Shown: positions 52,891 to 61,871 of the stretch, piece after piece
Layout of the letters: each line of letters begins with the position of its first letter
How positions within the stretch are numbered: the stretch's first letter is position 1
NCBI RefSeq assembly: GCF_900101605.1
Contig: NZ_FMUR01000013.1
Coordinates: forward strand, 1-64,000
DNA from: Butyrivibrio hungatei
Lineage (GTDB): Bacteria > Bacillota > Clostridia > Lachnospirales > Lachnospiraceae
Direction of reading: 5' to 3'
DNA: 64,000 nt
The notes under the pieces: model-generated
Seen by the model: only the letters and a program-made list of their open reading frames with translations
Databases searched by the model: none
What the model was told of the DNA's origin: nothing
Position numbers and translations under genes: made by a program

Positions 52891-54913
52891 AATAGGTATG
52901 GTGATCGGAGATCGCTACGAGGTGCTTGAAAAGATCGGCACCGGCGGAATGTCCGATGTGTATAAAGCAAAAGATCATAAACTTAATCGTCTTGTTGCGG
53001 TAAAAATACTGAAACAGGAATTTTCGGAGAACGAGAATTTTGTAGCGAAGTTTCGTGTTGAAGCACAGTCAACAGCAGGACTTATGCATCCCAACATCGT
53101 GAATGTATATGATGTCGGCGATGAGGACGGTATCAATTATATCGTCATGGAGCTTGTAGACGGCATTACTCTCAAAAAATATATTGAGAAGAAGGTCAGA
53201 CTCTCTGTAAAAGAGGCTGTCAGCATTGCTATACAGGTTGCCATGGGTCTTGAGGCTGCGCATAATAACAATATCATTCACAGAGATATCAAGCCTCAGA
53301 ATATTATGATCTCCAAAGACGGTAAGGTTAAGGTTACAGACTTTGGTATTGCGAAGGCTGCTACAAGTAACACCATTACCTCCAATGTCATGGGTTCGGT
53401 GCATTATACTTCTCCGGAGCAGGCAAGAGGCGGATACAGCGATGCAAAGAGTGATATTTATTCACTGGGTATCACACTTTTTGAGATGCTTACGGGAAGA
53501 GTTCCTTTTAACGGGGACACTACCGTTGCGATAGCAATCAAACACATTCAGGAGGAACTACCCACACCGGCAGACTTTAACGAAGAAATTCCGATCAGTG
53601 TGGAGAAGATTGTTCTTAAATGTTGTCAAAAGAGTCCTGACAGAAGATATCAGAATGCAGCTGAACTTATTCAGGACCTCAAGAAATCACTTATTACACC
53701 CGACAAGGATTTTGTATCTATGGTGGATCCCGATGAGGACGGTGTAACAAGAGTTGCATCCGATGAGGAGGTGAGGCATGTGAAGAGCAGAGATTCACGT
53801 ATGCCCGAACCTGAGCAGATGAGACTTAAACGTGATGTAGTCAGAGAGTATGAACAGGATGACTATGACGATTATGACAGAGAAATAAGAAAATACGGCA
53901 GAGATTACGAAGACGAAGAAGCCGAAGAAGAGGAAGATTACTACTACAGGGAAGAGCATGACAGAAGACGCAGAGGAACAATGCAGGAAGACGGTAAGAT
54001 CGAGAGAATTACATCTTCAATAGCAATTGTAATGGCGGTCATTGTGGCTCTTGTTGTTGTTTTGATCGTTGCAAGAGGAATCGGACTTTTTGGAACTATT
54101 GATTCAGGTGAAGCTTCTTCGGGCGCAAGTAATGTCAAGGTATCGGCAGAGGACAGCGATAAGGGAAAGGTTCCCGATGTGGTCGGAAAGACATATGCCG
54201 AGGCAAAGTCGTTGCTTGAAGATGATAGAGGATATAAGGTAAAAAAAGAAGCCGATAAAGATAATGTAAAACCTAACAACACCGTTGTATCAACATCACC
54301 GGGGGCAGGCGAGAAGCTTGATAAAGGCTCCACTATCACTGTGTATGTAAGTAACGGTTCAAATTACAAGGGAAAAGCAGATGCATCAACTGAAGCTTCC
54401 TCAATCGAAGGTGAGATTGAAGTTCCCGATCTTGTAGGACTTGAGACGGATGAAGCTATGGCTGTATTGGTAGAAGCAGGACTTGAGCTTGGAACAGCCA
54501 AGGATGTTAAGAATTCCGATCCTAAACTTATAGATAAGGTCTGCAGACAGATCCCTGAAGCAGGAAAGAAGGTTAAGGAAGGAACTGTTGTACATATAGA
54601 GGTATCTACAGGACCCGGTGAAATTTCATATTCCTTTAAAGAGAGTTTACCTGCACCTGAAGGCGGAAAATATCCTTATAATCCCGGAGATAAGGTGCAT
54701 ATAACCATTACTTCCTCGGAAGGTACGGTACTTCGCGAGTTTGATACAACTTCATTCCCGTATCCTGTTGAAATTGCCGGAATTAAAACACCCACGGGAG
54801 TTGTAAGTTATACATATTATGTATCCGTACCTGCGGCAGAACCCGATGCAGGCTTTGTTCCGGAACGGGTTGATGTTCAATTGCGAGCTCAGTTTACACA
54901 GGAGACCCATTAA
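52883..54913 (+). CDS. prkC: PASTA-domain Ser/Thr protein kinase
   Basis: 676 residues. The Hanks kinase domain (about 10-275) has IGTGGMSDVY, the AVKILK lysine, HRDIKPQN and DFGIAKA. An acidic/basic linker follows, then one transmembrane helix (about 372-400, SIAIVMAVIVALVVVLIVA), two extracellular PASTA repeats (VPDVVGKTYAEAK; VPDLVGLETDEAM) and a final beta-rich domain of about 100 residues that is not a clear PASTA. It senses cell-wall fragments/muropeptides in its family and controls growth, sporulation and wall homeostasis. Confidence 0.96.
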   Translation: MIKIGMVIGDRYEVLEKIGTGGMSDVYKAKDHKLNRLVAVKILKQEFSENENFVAKFRVEAQSTAGLMHPNIVNVYDVGDEDGINYIVMELVDGITLKKYIEKKVRLSVKEAVSIAIQVAMGLEAAHNNNIIHRDIKPQNIMISKDGKVKVTDFGIAKAATSNTITSNVMGSVHYTSPEQARGGYSDAKSDIYSLGITLFEMLTGRVPFNGDTTVAIAIKHIQEELPTPADFNEEIPISVEKIVLKCCQKSPDRRYQNAAELIQDLKKSLITPDKDFVSMVDPDEDGVTRVASDEEVRHVKSRDSRMPEPEQMRLKRDVVREYEQDDYDDYDREIRKYGRDYEDEEAEEEEDYYYREEHDRRRRGTMQEDGKIERITSSIAIVMAVIVALVVVLIVARGIGLFGTIDSGEASSGASNVKVSAEDSDKGKVPDVVGKTYAEAKSLLEDDRGYKVKKEADKDNVKPNNTVVSTSPGAGEKLDKGSTITVYVSNGSNYKGKADASTEASSIEGEIEVPDLVGLETDEAMAVLVEAGLELGTAKDVKNSDPKLIDKVCRQIPEAGKKVKEGTVVHIEVSTGPGEISYSFKESLPAPEGGKYPYNPGDKVHITITSSEGTVLREFDTTSFPYPVEIAGIKTPTGVVSYTYYVSVPAAEPDAGFVPERVDVQLRAQFTQETH

Positions 54914-55830
54914 TGCAGGGAAAGATAATTAAAGGAATTGCCGGCTTTTACTACATAGAAACTCATGATGCGAGAATCTATGAATGTAAAGCAAAGGGCA
55001 TCTTCAGAAAAGATAATGTAAAACCGCTGGTTGGAGATAATGTCATGATAGACATTATCGACGAAGAGAATAAAAAGGGGAATATCACAGAGATACTTCC
55101 CCGTAAGAACCGGCTTTTAAGACCGCCTGTTGCCAATGTGGATCAGGCGGTTATTTTGTTTGCCATAGTTAAGCCCGATCCCAATTATAATTTGCTCGAT
55201 CGCTTTCTTATCATGATGAGACAGCAGAATCTTCCGGTTATAATATGCTTCAACAAGCAGGACATTGCGACGCAGGAAGAGCAGCAGGAACTTTATAATG
55301 CATATGAGAAGTGTGGATACAAAGTTCTTTTTATAAGTGTAAAAGAGGAAAAGGGACTTGATGAGTTAAAAGAGCTCCTTCGCGGAAAGACCACAACTCT
55401 TGCGGGACCAAGCGGAGTCGGAAAATCTTCGCTTTTAAATAAGCTCGTACCTGATGCTCTTATGCAGACGGGAGAACTTAGTCGTAAGATAGACAGAGGA
55501 AAAAATACAACAAGACATTCGGAGCTCTTTTACGTAAGTGAGTTGTCGCAGGGCGACGAAGAGACCTATCTTTTCGATACTCCGGGATTTACTTCACTTA
55601 ACTTAAATGATGTGACTACCGACAATCTTATGCAGTATTATCCTGAATTTGAAGAGTTTGAACCCGAGTGCAGGTTCGGTGGCTGCTCGCATATTGCAGA
55701 GCCTGACTGCGGTGTAAAAAATGCGCTCAGCGAAGGGAAAATCTCTGCGGTTCGCTACGAAAATTACAAGATAATATATGAGGATTTAAAGAACGCAAGG
55801 CCGGATTACAGTAAAAAAGCAAGACGATGA
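54913..55830 (+). CDS. rsgA: Ribosome small subunit-dependent GTPase A
   Basis: 305 residues: N-terminal OB domain, a circularly permuted GTPase in which NKQD (G4) precedes GPSGVGKSS (G1) and DTPGF (G3), and a zinc site CRFGGCSHIAEPDC. It helps late 30S maturation. The ATG overlaps the last base of the prkC stop, so it is coupled to the kinase. In many Firmicutes rpe and thiN follow; here a histidine phosphatase gene follows. Confidence 0.97.
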   Translation: MQGKIIKGIAGFYYIETHDARIYECKAKGIFRKDNVKPLVGDNVMIDIIDEENKKGNITEILPRKNRLLRPPVANVDQAVILFAIVKPDPNYNLLDRFLIMMRQQNLPVIICFNKQDIATQEEQQELYNAYEKCGYKVLFISVKEEKGLDELKELLRGKTTTLAGPSGVGKSSLLNKLVPDALMQTGELSRKIDRGKNTTRHSELFYVSELSQGDEETYLFDTPGFTSLNLNDVTTDNLMQYYPEFEEFEPECRFGGCSHIAEPDCGVKNALSEGKISAVRYENYKIIYEDLKNARPDYSKKARR

Positions 55831-55905
55831 CTTTTGCGCTTGATAATTAAGAAGCATGACATCTTAAATGAAATTGCAGAAATCCGCATTAATGGAGAAT
55901 ACAAG

Positions 55906-56481
55906 ATGAAGATATACGTTACAAGACACGGACAGACAGATTACAACAAAAAAGAACTGATGCAGGGAAGAATTGATATTCCTCTCAATGAGACAGGAAT
56001 GGAGCAGGCATGCGCAACCAAAGCCAAGATCGGCGATGTTAAGTTTGACGCGGTATATGCAAGCCCGCTTACTAGAGCGGTTCAGACTGCATCAATTATC
56101 GGTGATATAGATCCTTCAAATATAATAACCGATGAGCGCATAATTGAAGCGGACTTTGGAAAATATGACGGAGTAAACTATTACAAAGTTGCATTTCCAA
56201 TGACTGCATACTGGACGATTCCCGAAATCTTTCCCGCACCGTCGGGAGTCGAAAAGGTAAAAGACATGGTAGAGCGCACGAGATCTTTTTTAACAGAGCT
56301 TGAGCAAAAAGATTATGAGAACGTGCTCGTTGTCTGCCACGGCGGAATCATTCGTCCGATCCGCGGCTACTTTGAAAACGCCAAGCGCGGCTACATCTGG
56401 CGTCCCCGTCCCAAGAACTGTGAAATCTTCGTATACGAATCCAAAGACGGCACACACCGCCTTGTTAAGGACATTAAGTGA
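55906..56481 (+). CDS. Histidine phosphatase (phosphoglycerate mutase-like)
   Basis: 191 residues: YVTRHGQTDYNKKELMQGR (RHG motif), YASPLTRAVQTA, EADFGKYDG, and VVCHGGIIR with the second histidine, all standard for the family of GpmB/CobC-like phosphatases. Substrate unknown. GGAGA precedes the ATG at 55906. Second member of the family in this window (the other is next to rsmB), and it is at the place where rpe usually lies. Confidence 0.9.
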   Translation: MKIYVTRHGQTDYNKKELMQGRIDIPLNETGMEQACATKAKIGDVKFDAVYASPLTRAVQTASIIGDIDPSNIITDERIIEADFGKYDGVNYYKVAFPMTAYWTIPEIFPAPSGVEKVKDMVERTRSFLTELEQKDYENVLVVCHGGIIRPIRGYFENAKRGYIWRPRPKNCEIFVYESKDGTHRLVKDIK

Positions 56482-56554
56482 ATGTTGAGAAAATAGTGAA
56501 ATGTTAAGGTTTTAATTAAATGAATATATTATCAACAAAGTAAAAGGTATCAGT

Positions 56555-56751
56555 ATATAAGGTGCATTTTTGCAGTTTTTTTGTGAGTTGCAACATTCAA
56601 GAGCATAAAAAGACGGAGTAATTTATTCTGTTTTTCAATCCATTGTTTGAGCCCATTTATGGGCGAGTTTGGATTGAAAGAATAAATTACTCCGTCTTTA
56701 TATGCCTTGAATATCAACGAACAAAACTTAATGCGAAAATGCACCTTATAT
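56555..56751. mobile_element. 197-bp foldback element (MITE-like)
   Basis: An imperfect palindrome over its whole length. Ends: ATATAAGGTGCATTTTTGCA (56555-56574) against its inverted partner (56732-56751), 19 of 20 matching. Inner arms: 21 bases at 56609-56629 (AAAGACGGAGTAATTTATTCT without the last base counts) pair perfectly with 56679-56699; CAATCCA/TGGATTG and GCCCAT/ATGGGC close the centre. TA dinucleotides flank both ends, as with IS630/Tc1-type MITEs. It holds no ORF and sits between convergent genes. Confidence 0.75.
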
Positions 56752-56798
56752 GCCGGTACCTTGAACTTCTCGCATAACCTATCGGTTAAAGAATGATT

Positions 56799-57275
56799 TT
56801 ACTCGTTGGGCAGTGTTTCGGCACGCTGTGCGATATTCTGCTTGAAATTTATAACATCATGGTCGTATTCCTCATCCATGAAACTTGAATGAAGGAGGAA
56901 GTCTGCGGTTGCCTTGTTGTTGGCAAAAGGAATGTCGTAAACCTGTGCGATTCGCATGAGCGCTTTGACGTCAGGATCGTGAGGTGCTGCTGTGAGCGGA
57001 TCTGAGAAGAATACAACGAAATTAATCTTGCCTTCTACGATCTTTGCACCAATCTGCTGGTCGCCGCCCAAAGGGCCTGAATTATACCCGCGTACAGGAA
57101 GATTTGTGGCATCTGTGATCATTCTTGCCGTTGTACCTGTACCACAAAGAAAATGTTTTTTTAATGTCTCGGCATTATCTTTGCACCATTTTATAAGCTC
57201 GGGCTTTTTGCCGTCATGAGCAATAAGTGCGATCGATTTCTGCTTCGGAATCGTGAGTGTAATTGTATCTGACAT
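56799..57275 (-). CDS. mgsA: Methylglyoxal synthase
   Basis: 158 residues. Family motifs: ALIAHDGKKPELIKW, GTGTTARMI (phosphate loop), SGPLGGDQQIGAKI, and FFSDPLTAAPHDPDVKALMR with the catalytic aspartates and histidine. It converts dihydroxyacetone phosphate to methylglyoxal and phosphate, a bypass that relieves sugar-phosphate stress. GGAGGAG precedes the ATG. Monocistronic; divergent from the lipoprotein gene. Confidence 0.96.
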   Translation of the reverse strand: MSDTITLTIPKQKSIALIAHDGKKPELIKWCKDNAETLKKHFLCGTGTTARMITDATNLPVRGYNSGPLGGDQQIGAKIVEGKINFVVFFSDPLTAAPHDPDVKALMRIAQVYDIPFANNKATADFLLHSSFMDEEYDHDVINFKQNIAQRAETLPNE

Positions 57276-57320
57276 GAAACTCCTCCTTATTTGCGCGTTA
57301 TTTCTTTATCTCTTTTTTCC

Positions 57321-57349
57321 AAAATACACCATAAAACAAATAGTGTCAA
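57321..57349 (-). promoter_or_regulatory. Promoter of mgsA
   Basis: On the minus strand TTGACA (57349-57344) and TATTTT (57326-57321), 17 bases apart. Confidence 0.55.
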
Positions 57350-57380
57350 AGAGTCTTGATTGTATTATTTGTTAATTTTT

Positions 57381-57409
57381 TTGACCTTTTTTCTCTAACC
57401 CCTTATAAT
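57381..57409 (+). promoter_or_regulatory. Promoter of the lipoprotein-deaminase operon
   Basis: TTGACC (57381-57386) and TATAAT (57404-57409), 17 bases apart. The expected start, 6-7 bases on, coincides with the A of the ATG at 57416, so the transcript should be leaderless. Confidence 0.7.
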
Positions 57410-57415
57410 TACGAT

Positions 57416-58156
57416 ATGAGTAGAAAAAATTTTAATTACAAAAACAAAATAATTATTCTTGCACTACTGCTTGTTACGGTGTTTTGCTTTGCAGGTTGCG
57501 GAGATTTTCTTTCACAGTTTGAAGAAACAGAGGAGATATCATCGGGACTTGCGACAGTTTCTGATGTTATGAATGGCTTTGTTTCCGATGCAAGTTCTTA
57601 TCTTGAGTCTGAGTTTGGAGTCGGAATTGAGATAGAAGGCTTTAACGATGCTGACTCTGAGGCCAAGAAGAAAATTAAAAAAGGAGTGGAGAAGGCAAAA
57701 GAAGTAAAAGAAAATCTGGAGGAAGAGGGAATCTTAAGCGATCCTTCCGATATCGAGCTTCATGATGTTGACGGAAAAGGCAAAAATTACGCTTTTACCT
57801 ACGGAGATGAAGAATTCTCTGCGGTTTATACCAAGGATAACTGGAAAATCGTGGACTCATACAAAATCGAAAATAATGAGGATATGAAGATAATCTGCTC
57901 GGCTCTTATAGAGGAACACCAGGTGCACGGAAGAGATATGGAGTCCTACAGAACGCCTGATGATATGGCATATGAGTGGGAACAGCACAACATTGCTTAT
58001 GCATTTCTTCCTGACGATAACAGATGGAAAGCAAAGACCAAAGATGTCGATCTCAATCCTGCCGACCAGGGACTTTCTTTTACAGAGATTTATGAGCAGC
58101 AGACGGGAAAAGAACTTACTATTGATGAGCTTATGAAGCACATGAAGGAAGGATGA
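57416..58156 (+). CDS. Putative lipoprotein, leaderless transcript
   Basis: 246 residues. A basic start (MSRKNFNYKNK), a hydrophobic stretch and the lipobox VFCFAGC indicate a lipoprotein, with Cys 27 or so as the lipid-modified residue. The mature part has a Glu/Lys-rich helical region (EAKKKIKKGVEKAKEVKENLEEEG), then YAFTYGDEEFSAVYTKDNWKIVDSY, reminiscent of DUF4878/NTF2-like small beta domains, and a C-terminal helical part. No ribosome-binding site exists; the ATG falls at the predicted transcription start. The next gene, a deaminase-like protein, follows 5 bases after its stop. Function unknown. Confidence 0.75.
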   Translation: MSRKNFNYKNKIIILALLLVTVFCFAGCGDFLSQFEETEEISSGLATVSDVMNGFVSDASSYLESEFGVGIEIEGFNDADSEAKKKIKKGVEKAKEVKENLEEEGILSDPSDIELHDVDGKGKNYAFTYGDEEFSAVYTKDNWKIVDSYKIENNEDMKIICSALIEEHQVHGRDMESYRTPDDMAYEWEQHNIAYAFLPDDNRWKAKTKDVDLNPADQGLSFTEIYEQQTGKELTIDELMKHMKEG

Positions 58157-58161
58157 CTTCT

Positions 58162-60609
58162 ATGACTTATTTTACGTGTTTTTTTCTTGACGATGAAAAA
58201 GATATTATAGTAAGTCTTTATAAAGATCTTGATAAGATGTGGTATGTGCTTTCGACGCCGAATCATCACACAGGGAATCTTATACGGAACTTCGCCGCAA
58301 TATGCAAACTGAGTCTTTCTGAGGACGGAAACGGAATGCTTGTTGCAAAGGGCGAAGTTCCTTGTTTTATTGACGGAAACAATGAAGAGAGCTATATATT
58401 TAGCCTTCGCGATGTTGAGATAGCAAAGATCTTTCCCGACAAAAGAGTGGAAGTTATGGCATCTGTCCCTGCGATTGCAAAGACGTTGATGAGCCAGACC
58501 AAGAATTATCAGCTGGATCTTAATAAGACTATTTTTAAGACTTACATAAACAAGAATCTCAAGTTCAGAACAGACCTTCATACGCATATGAACGGCAACC
58601 TTCCGGCGGATATCCTGATTGCACTCGGGATCTACCATCAGATACGATATCCCTTGTATTATGTAAAAAAACTCAATCTCGAGCTTACGGAAAAGCAATG
58701 GATCAAGATGCTGAAAAGCAGAGAGAAAGTGGCAAGACAGTTTTCATCATCAGATCTTTCCGGAAAATATCTGGACAGAAAAATAGATGACAACACCTTC
58801 ATCAACTTCGCGGATCTTATTCTGAATAACTTAAATGATGCGGAGCTTAATATCGTCAAGATAAGGGGCTCGCTTGCCGTTATAAAGGACGGACAGGCGG
58901 TTTTTACAAACCTTGAGAAGGTTTATCTTTATAGATATGTCTTTACCAAAGGAAAAGAATGTGATGAAAAGATAGATATTCACAGCGTTTCCCAGATTCC
59001 GGATGAAGATGTGAAAAAAGCATTGAATCAAATGCTCATGGATAAAGAAAATGATGAATATTGCCACAATACTCTTTTCCAGGACAAACTTCTCTGGATA
59101 GCCAGAAACTATAAAAGACAGGGAGTTTGCTATGCGGAGATAAGCGATACGACGCTTGTAAAAAAGTATGAATCGATAGATATGCTAAAGCAGGTGCATG
59201 AAGTAATGCCTGCAATACACAGAGAGACCGGCGTTATGATAAGGTTTCTTGCCGCAATGCGAAGGATACCTCTTACAATCATCAAAGATGCGGTGACTCC
59301 TTCAAATTATCTTGAGCAGAACCTTGAAGTTCTGAAGGCAACAGCGCTCGATCCTTATGTTGCGGGATGTGACTTTGTCGGAGAAGAGATAAATGACATA
59401 ATCACTTTGAAGCCCGCATTTAAGGAAATAGTCAAGATTGCTGCCAAAGATCCTTCGTTTGTGATAAGAGTTCATGCGGGTGAGAATGACAGCCAGAAAG
59501 ATAATATATCTCACAGCATTCAGTGTGTAAAAGAATTTCTTGCACCCGATCAGCAGATGCCGCGGATGAGGCTGGGACATGGACTTTATACCTACAGTCC
59601 CAGATCAAAGAAGGGCAAAGAAGTCCTTAAACAGCTTCGGGAAAACGGCGTAGTTCTTGAGTTTCAGCTTACGAGCAATGTAAGACTGAATAATCTCAAT
59701 TCACTTGATAAGCACCCGCTTAAGCAGTATTTAAAGCACGGGCTTAAGTGCGTTCAGGGAACCGACGGAGCGGCTTTGTACGGGACAAATTCCGTTGACG
59801 AGCAGCTTTCTCTTATTAAGATGCTGGGGCTTACGGATAGTGACATAAGCCTCATGAAGCAGGCTGAAACAGAGATAATAGAATTAAGCAGGGCATCCTA
59901 TGCAGCCAAGAAACAGAAGTTCAATGCGCTTATCAAGGACAGAGATATCGAGGAAGTACTTCTTGAGAAGATGAAAGCTGTTAAGATATCGGAAAGGAGA
60001 CTTTCATCAAAGGGGCTTTTGCTCGATGCCAATAAAGAACTCAAGGAGCGCATAAGAGAAATTTCGTGGTCATATTTCCCGGTAGTGCTCTTGGGCGGAA
60101 GCTTTAACACAGAGAACAGAGCTACCAGAGTGACCAAAGAGGGCGCCGCGCAGCTTGATGCCCTTATGGATAAGCTTAGTCCGGAAGAAGTCTGTTTTGT
60201 CATCGGGCATAAGCTTTCAGGGTATGAAAAGTATCTTCTTGATAATAACAAGAAGAAATTTAAAGTCTATGCTGTTGTTCCTGCCATGATAACAGAGAAG
60301 GAAAAAGATATGCTTCTTTCTTATAAGGTCAGGATCAGAGTTTCTACGGAGACTCAGGGAATGGGCATTTACAAGAGCTTTAACTACGAGATATTCGAGA
60401 GAAGACCGTCTATGGTTGTTGCCTTTGACGGTAACAGCGCCGCAGCCAATCTCATTCAGGAAGCCAAGAACGGAAAAGGAAAGGCTCACATCTTGGTGTG
60501 GGGACATTCCAAGACACTTCGTCAAAAAGCGCTTTCGCTGAAAGGTTATGTAGATATTTTTGATGAAGAAATTAACCTTGGAGGCAAGGTGACAGATCCG
60601 AAGATCTGA
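58162..60609 (+). CDS. Adenosine deaminase-like protein with SLOG-like C-terminal domain
   Basis: 815 residues, about 2.5 times a normal adenosine deaminase. Residues 1-135 are an unrecognised beta-rich domain. About 137-600 hold the metal-dependent deaminase: DLHTHMNG (His 140, 142), RVHAGE (His 438, Glu 441), LGHGLY (His 473), FQLTSNVRLN and GTDGAAL (Asp 535). The second Asp of the usual TDD is Gly, and about 200 residues are inserted between the first and later motifs. Residues 635-815 look like a Rossmann nucleotide-binding domain: VVLLGGSFN, VCFVIGHKLSGYE, STETQGMGIYKS, VVAFDGNSAAANL. This recalls SLOG/LOG-type domains. AAGGAAGGA supports the ATG at 58162. Substrate is unknown; a nucleotide-signal or defence role is inference. 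Confidence 0.8.
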   Translation: MTYFTCFFLDDEKDIIVSLYKDLDKMWYVLSTPNHHTGNLIRNFAAICKLSLSEDGNGMLVAKGEVPCFIDGNNEESYIFSLRDVEIAKIFPDKRVEVMASVPAIAKTLMSQTKNYQLDLNKTIFKTYINKNLKFRTDLHTHMNGNLPADILIALGIYHQIRYPLYYVKKLNLELTEKQWIKMLKSREKVARQFSSSDLSGKYLDRKIDDNTFINFADLILNNLNDAELNIVKIRGSLAVIKDGQAVFTNLEKVYLYRYVFTKGKECDEKIDIHSVSQIPDEDVKKALNQMLMDKENDEYCHNTLFQDKLLWIARNYKRQGVCYAEISDTTLVKKYESIDMLKQVHEVMPAIHRETGVMIRFLAAMRRIPLTIIKDAVTPSNYLEQNLEVLKATALDPYVAGCDFVGEEINDIITLKPAFKEIVKIAAKDPSFVIRVHAGENDSQKDNISHSIQCVKEFLAPDQQMPRMRLGHGLYTYSPRSKKGKEVLKQLRENGVVLEFQLTSNVRLNNLNSLDKHPLKQYLKHGLKCVQGTDGAALYGTNSVDEQLSLIKMLGLTDSDISLMKQAETEIIELSRASYAAKKQKFNALIKDRDIEEVLLEKMKAVKISERRLSSKGLLLDANKELKERIREISWSYFPVVLLGGSFNTENRATRVTKEGAAQLDALMDKLSPEEVCFVIGHKLSGYEKYLLDNNKKKFKVYAVVPAMITEKEKDMLLSYKVRIRVSTETQGMGIYKSFNYEIFERRPSMVVAFDGNSAAANLIQEAKNGKGKAHILVWGHSKTLRQKALSLKGYVDIFDEEINLGGKVTDPKI

Positions 60610-60618
60610 TAGTAAACG

Positions 60619-60702
60619 CAGATATTTACTGGGATGCACCATATTGGTGCATCCCTTTTTTCAGGTGGTGCTTGTATAATATAATGGGAAAAGAGATACT
60701 GA
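60619..60702 (+). repeat. 84-bp intergenic element, copy 1 (with terminator)
   Basis: Begins CAGATATTTACTGGG and ends GATACTGA; an ungapped second copy is at 63304-63387. GGGATGCACCA and TGGTGCATCCC form an 11-base stem followed by six Ts, so this copy ends the deaminase transcript. Two overlapping TATAAT boxes (60675, 60680) lie in its right half, ahead of the XRE gene. Confidence 0.8.
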
Positions 60703-60757
60703 TTTCAACATCTTGCGCAGATGAGAATATAGATTTTTTGAAAGGAATTTTTTATAT

Positions 60758-61702
60758 ATGGTAGAATTTGGCGAGCAACTAAGAATAGCGAGAGAAAAGA
60801 AAGGGATGACGCAGCAATCTCTTGCGGATCAATTGTTTGTGAGTAGGCAATCAGTTTCACGTTGGGAACGCGGTGAACGTTATCCTGATCTTATTACGAC
60901 AAAAAATTTATCTCAGATTCTGGATGTGAGCCTTGATACTCTACTGTCCGGAAAGGAGATGGTAAAAGTGGCGGAAAGAACTCCCGTTGTTGAAAATAAA
61001 CTTGTAAATAATATGGCAATTGCATTATATGCCATCGTAGTTATATCTTTTTTTATAAAAATTGCTGAGAAGGCAATGATATTATTTATTCAGTCATTTA
61101 AATCTTTGTCTGAATCAAGGCCGATGAACTATATGCATGGTTCCGAGGATGAACGCATTGTTGTTCTGAGATATATAATTTATGTCATTATTTTTTTATT
61201 TGCTTTATATCATGCAATAAAAGATACGTTAACACCTAAGAAAATAGGCGTGATGATGATGGGCTTTTTCATTACACTGTTTTTGCTTGATGGGACTATA
61301 GTATTCACTTATTTGAATAATTTTTATGCTTCTTTAACTGATGGGGTGGATACTATGATATGGCTTCGTAAAATAGTGGTTGAATTAATGCAAGCTACTG
61401 TTCCGGGTGCTATTGGAGCGGTTGCATCATATTTCTTTTTTATACGCGAAAAAAATCGTAAATTATGGGTAAATATGATCACGGCAATTGCAATTGCCGG
61501 TATAATCGGCAATTTATATGATACGTTTCATGACTTAAGCAAATCGAGAATGTTTTTTCCTGCAGCATCTATGGTCACAACAACCGCCAGAGAGACGGCA
61601 GCAGATTTTGTTCTGGGTATTGCGGTATTTGTTTTGATCGTCTATCAGACACATGTCTTGTACCGAAAGAGGATAACAGCTGAGAATCTTAGTGCGGAAT
61701 AA
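60758..61702 (+). CDS. XRE-type regulator with membrane domain
   Basis: 314 residues. Residues 5-65 are a Cro/C1 helix-turn-helix domain (GEQLRIAREKKGMTQQSLADQL; VSRQSVSRWERGERYPD). The remaining 230 residues hold about seven hydrophobic helices with no recognised domain. Such XRE-membrane fusions are common in Firmicutes and may sense signals in the membrane. Codon use is more AT-rich than in the preceding core genes. AAAGGAA lies upstream of the ATG. Confidence 0.88.
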   Translation: MVEFGEQLRIAREKKGMTQQSLADQLFVSRQSVSRWERGERYPDLITTKNLSQILDVSLDTLLSGKEMVKVAERTPVVENKLVNNMAIALYAIVVISFFIKIAEKAMILFIQSFKSLSESRPMNYMHGSEDERIVVLRYIIYVIIFLFALYHAIKDTLTPKKIGVMMMGFFITLFLLDGTIVFTYLNNFYASLTDGVDTMIWLRKIVVELMQATVPGAIGAVASYFFFIREKNRKLWVNMITAIAIAGIIGNLYDTFHDLSKSRMFFPAASMVTTTARETAADFVLGIAVFVLIVYQTHVLYRKRITAENLSAE

Positions 61703-61782
61703 TGTTTTTACAAGAACTTCCCACACCCCTGTTAAGTGCAGAAGTGTATGTGCTGAAAATGCAGTAATTGTGCAAAAACAGA

Positions 61783-61866
61783 CACCCCGATTTTGTGTAA
61801 TTTTCAAGAAAAAAGCACCCCGATTTTATGCAACTTTCTGTGAAAAAGCACCCCGATTTTATGCAT
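61783..61866 (+). repeat. Three 33-bp direct repeats upstream of the DUF4143 gene
   Basis: CACCCCGATTTT starts at 61783, 61816 and 61849, an exact 33-base period, each followed by RTGYA and, in the first two, a T/A-rich piece ending GAAAAA. They end 6 bases before a -35 element, so they could be operator sites or a recognition array. Confidence 0.75.
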
Positions 61867-61871
61867 TAATA

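Noticed and set aside
61783..61866. Short CRISPR array
   Set aside because: The 33-base period includes the conserved intervening sequence. There are only three copies and no spacers.
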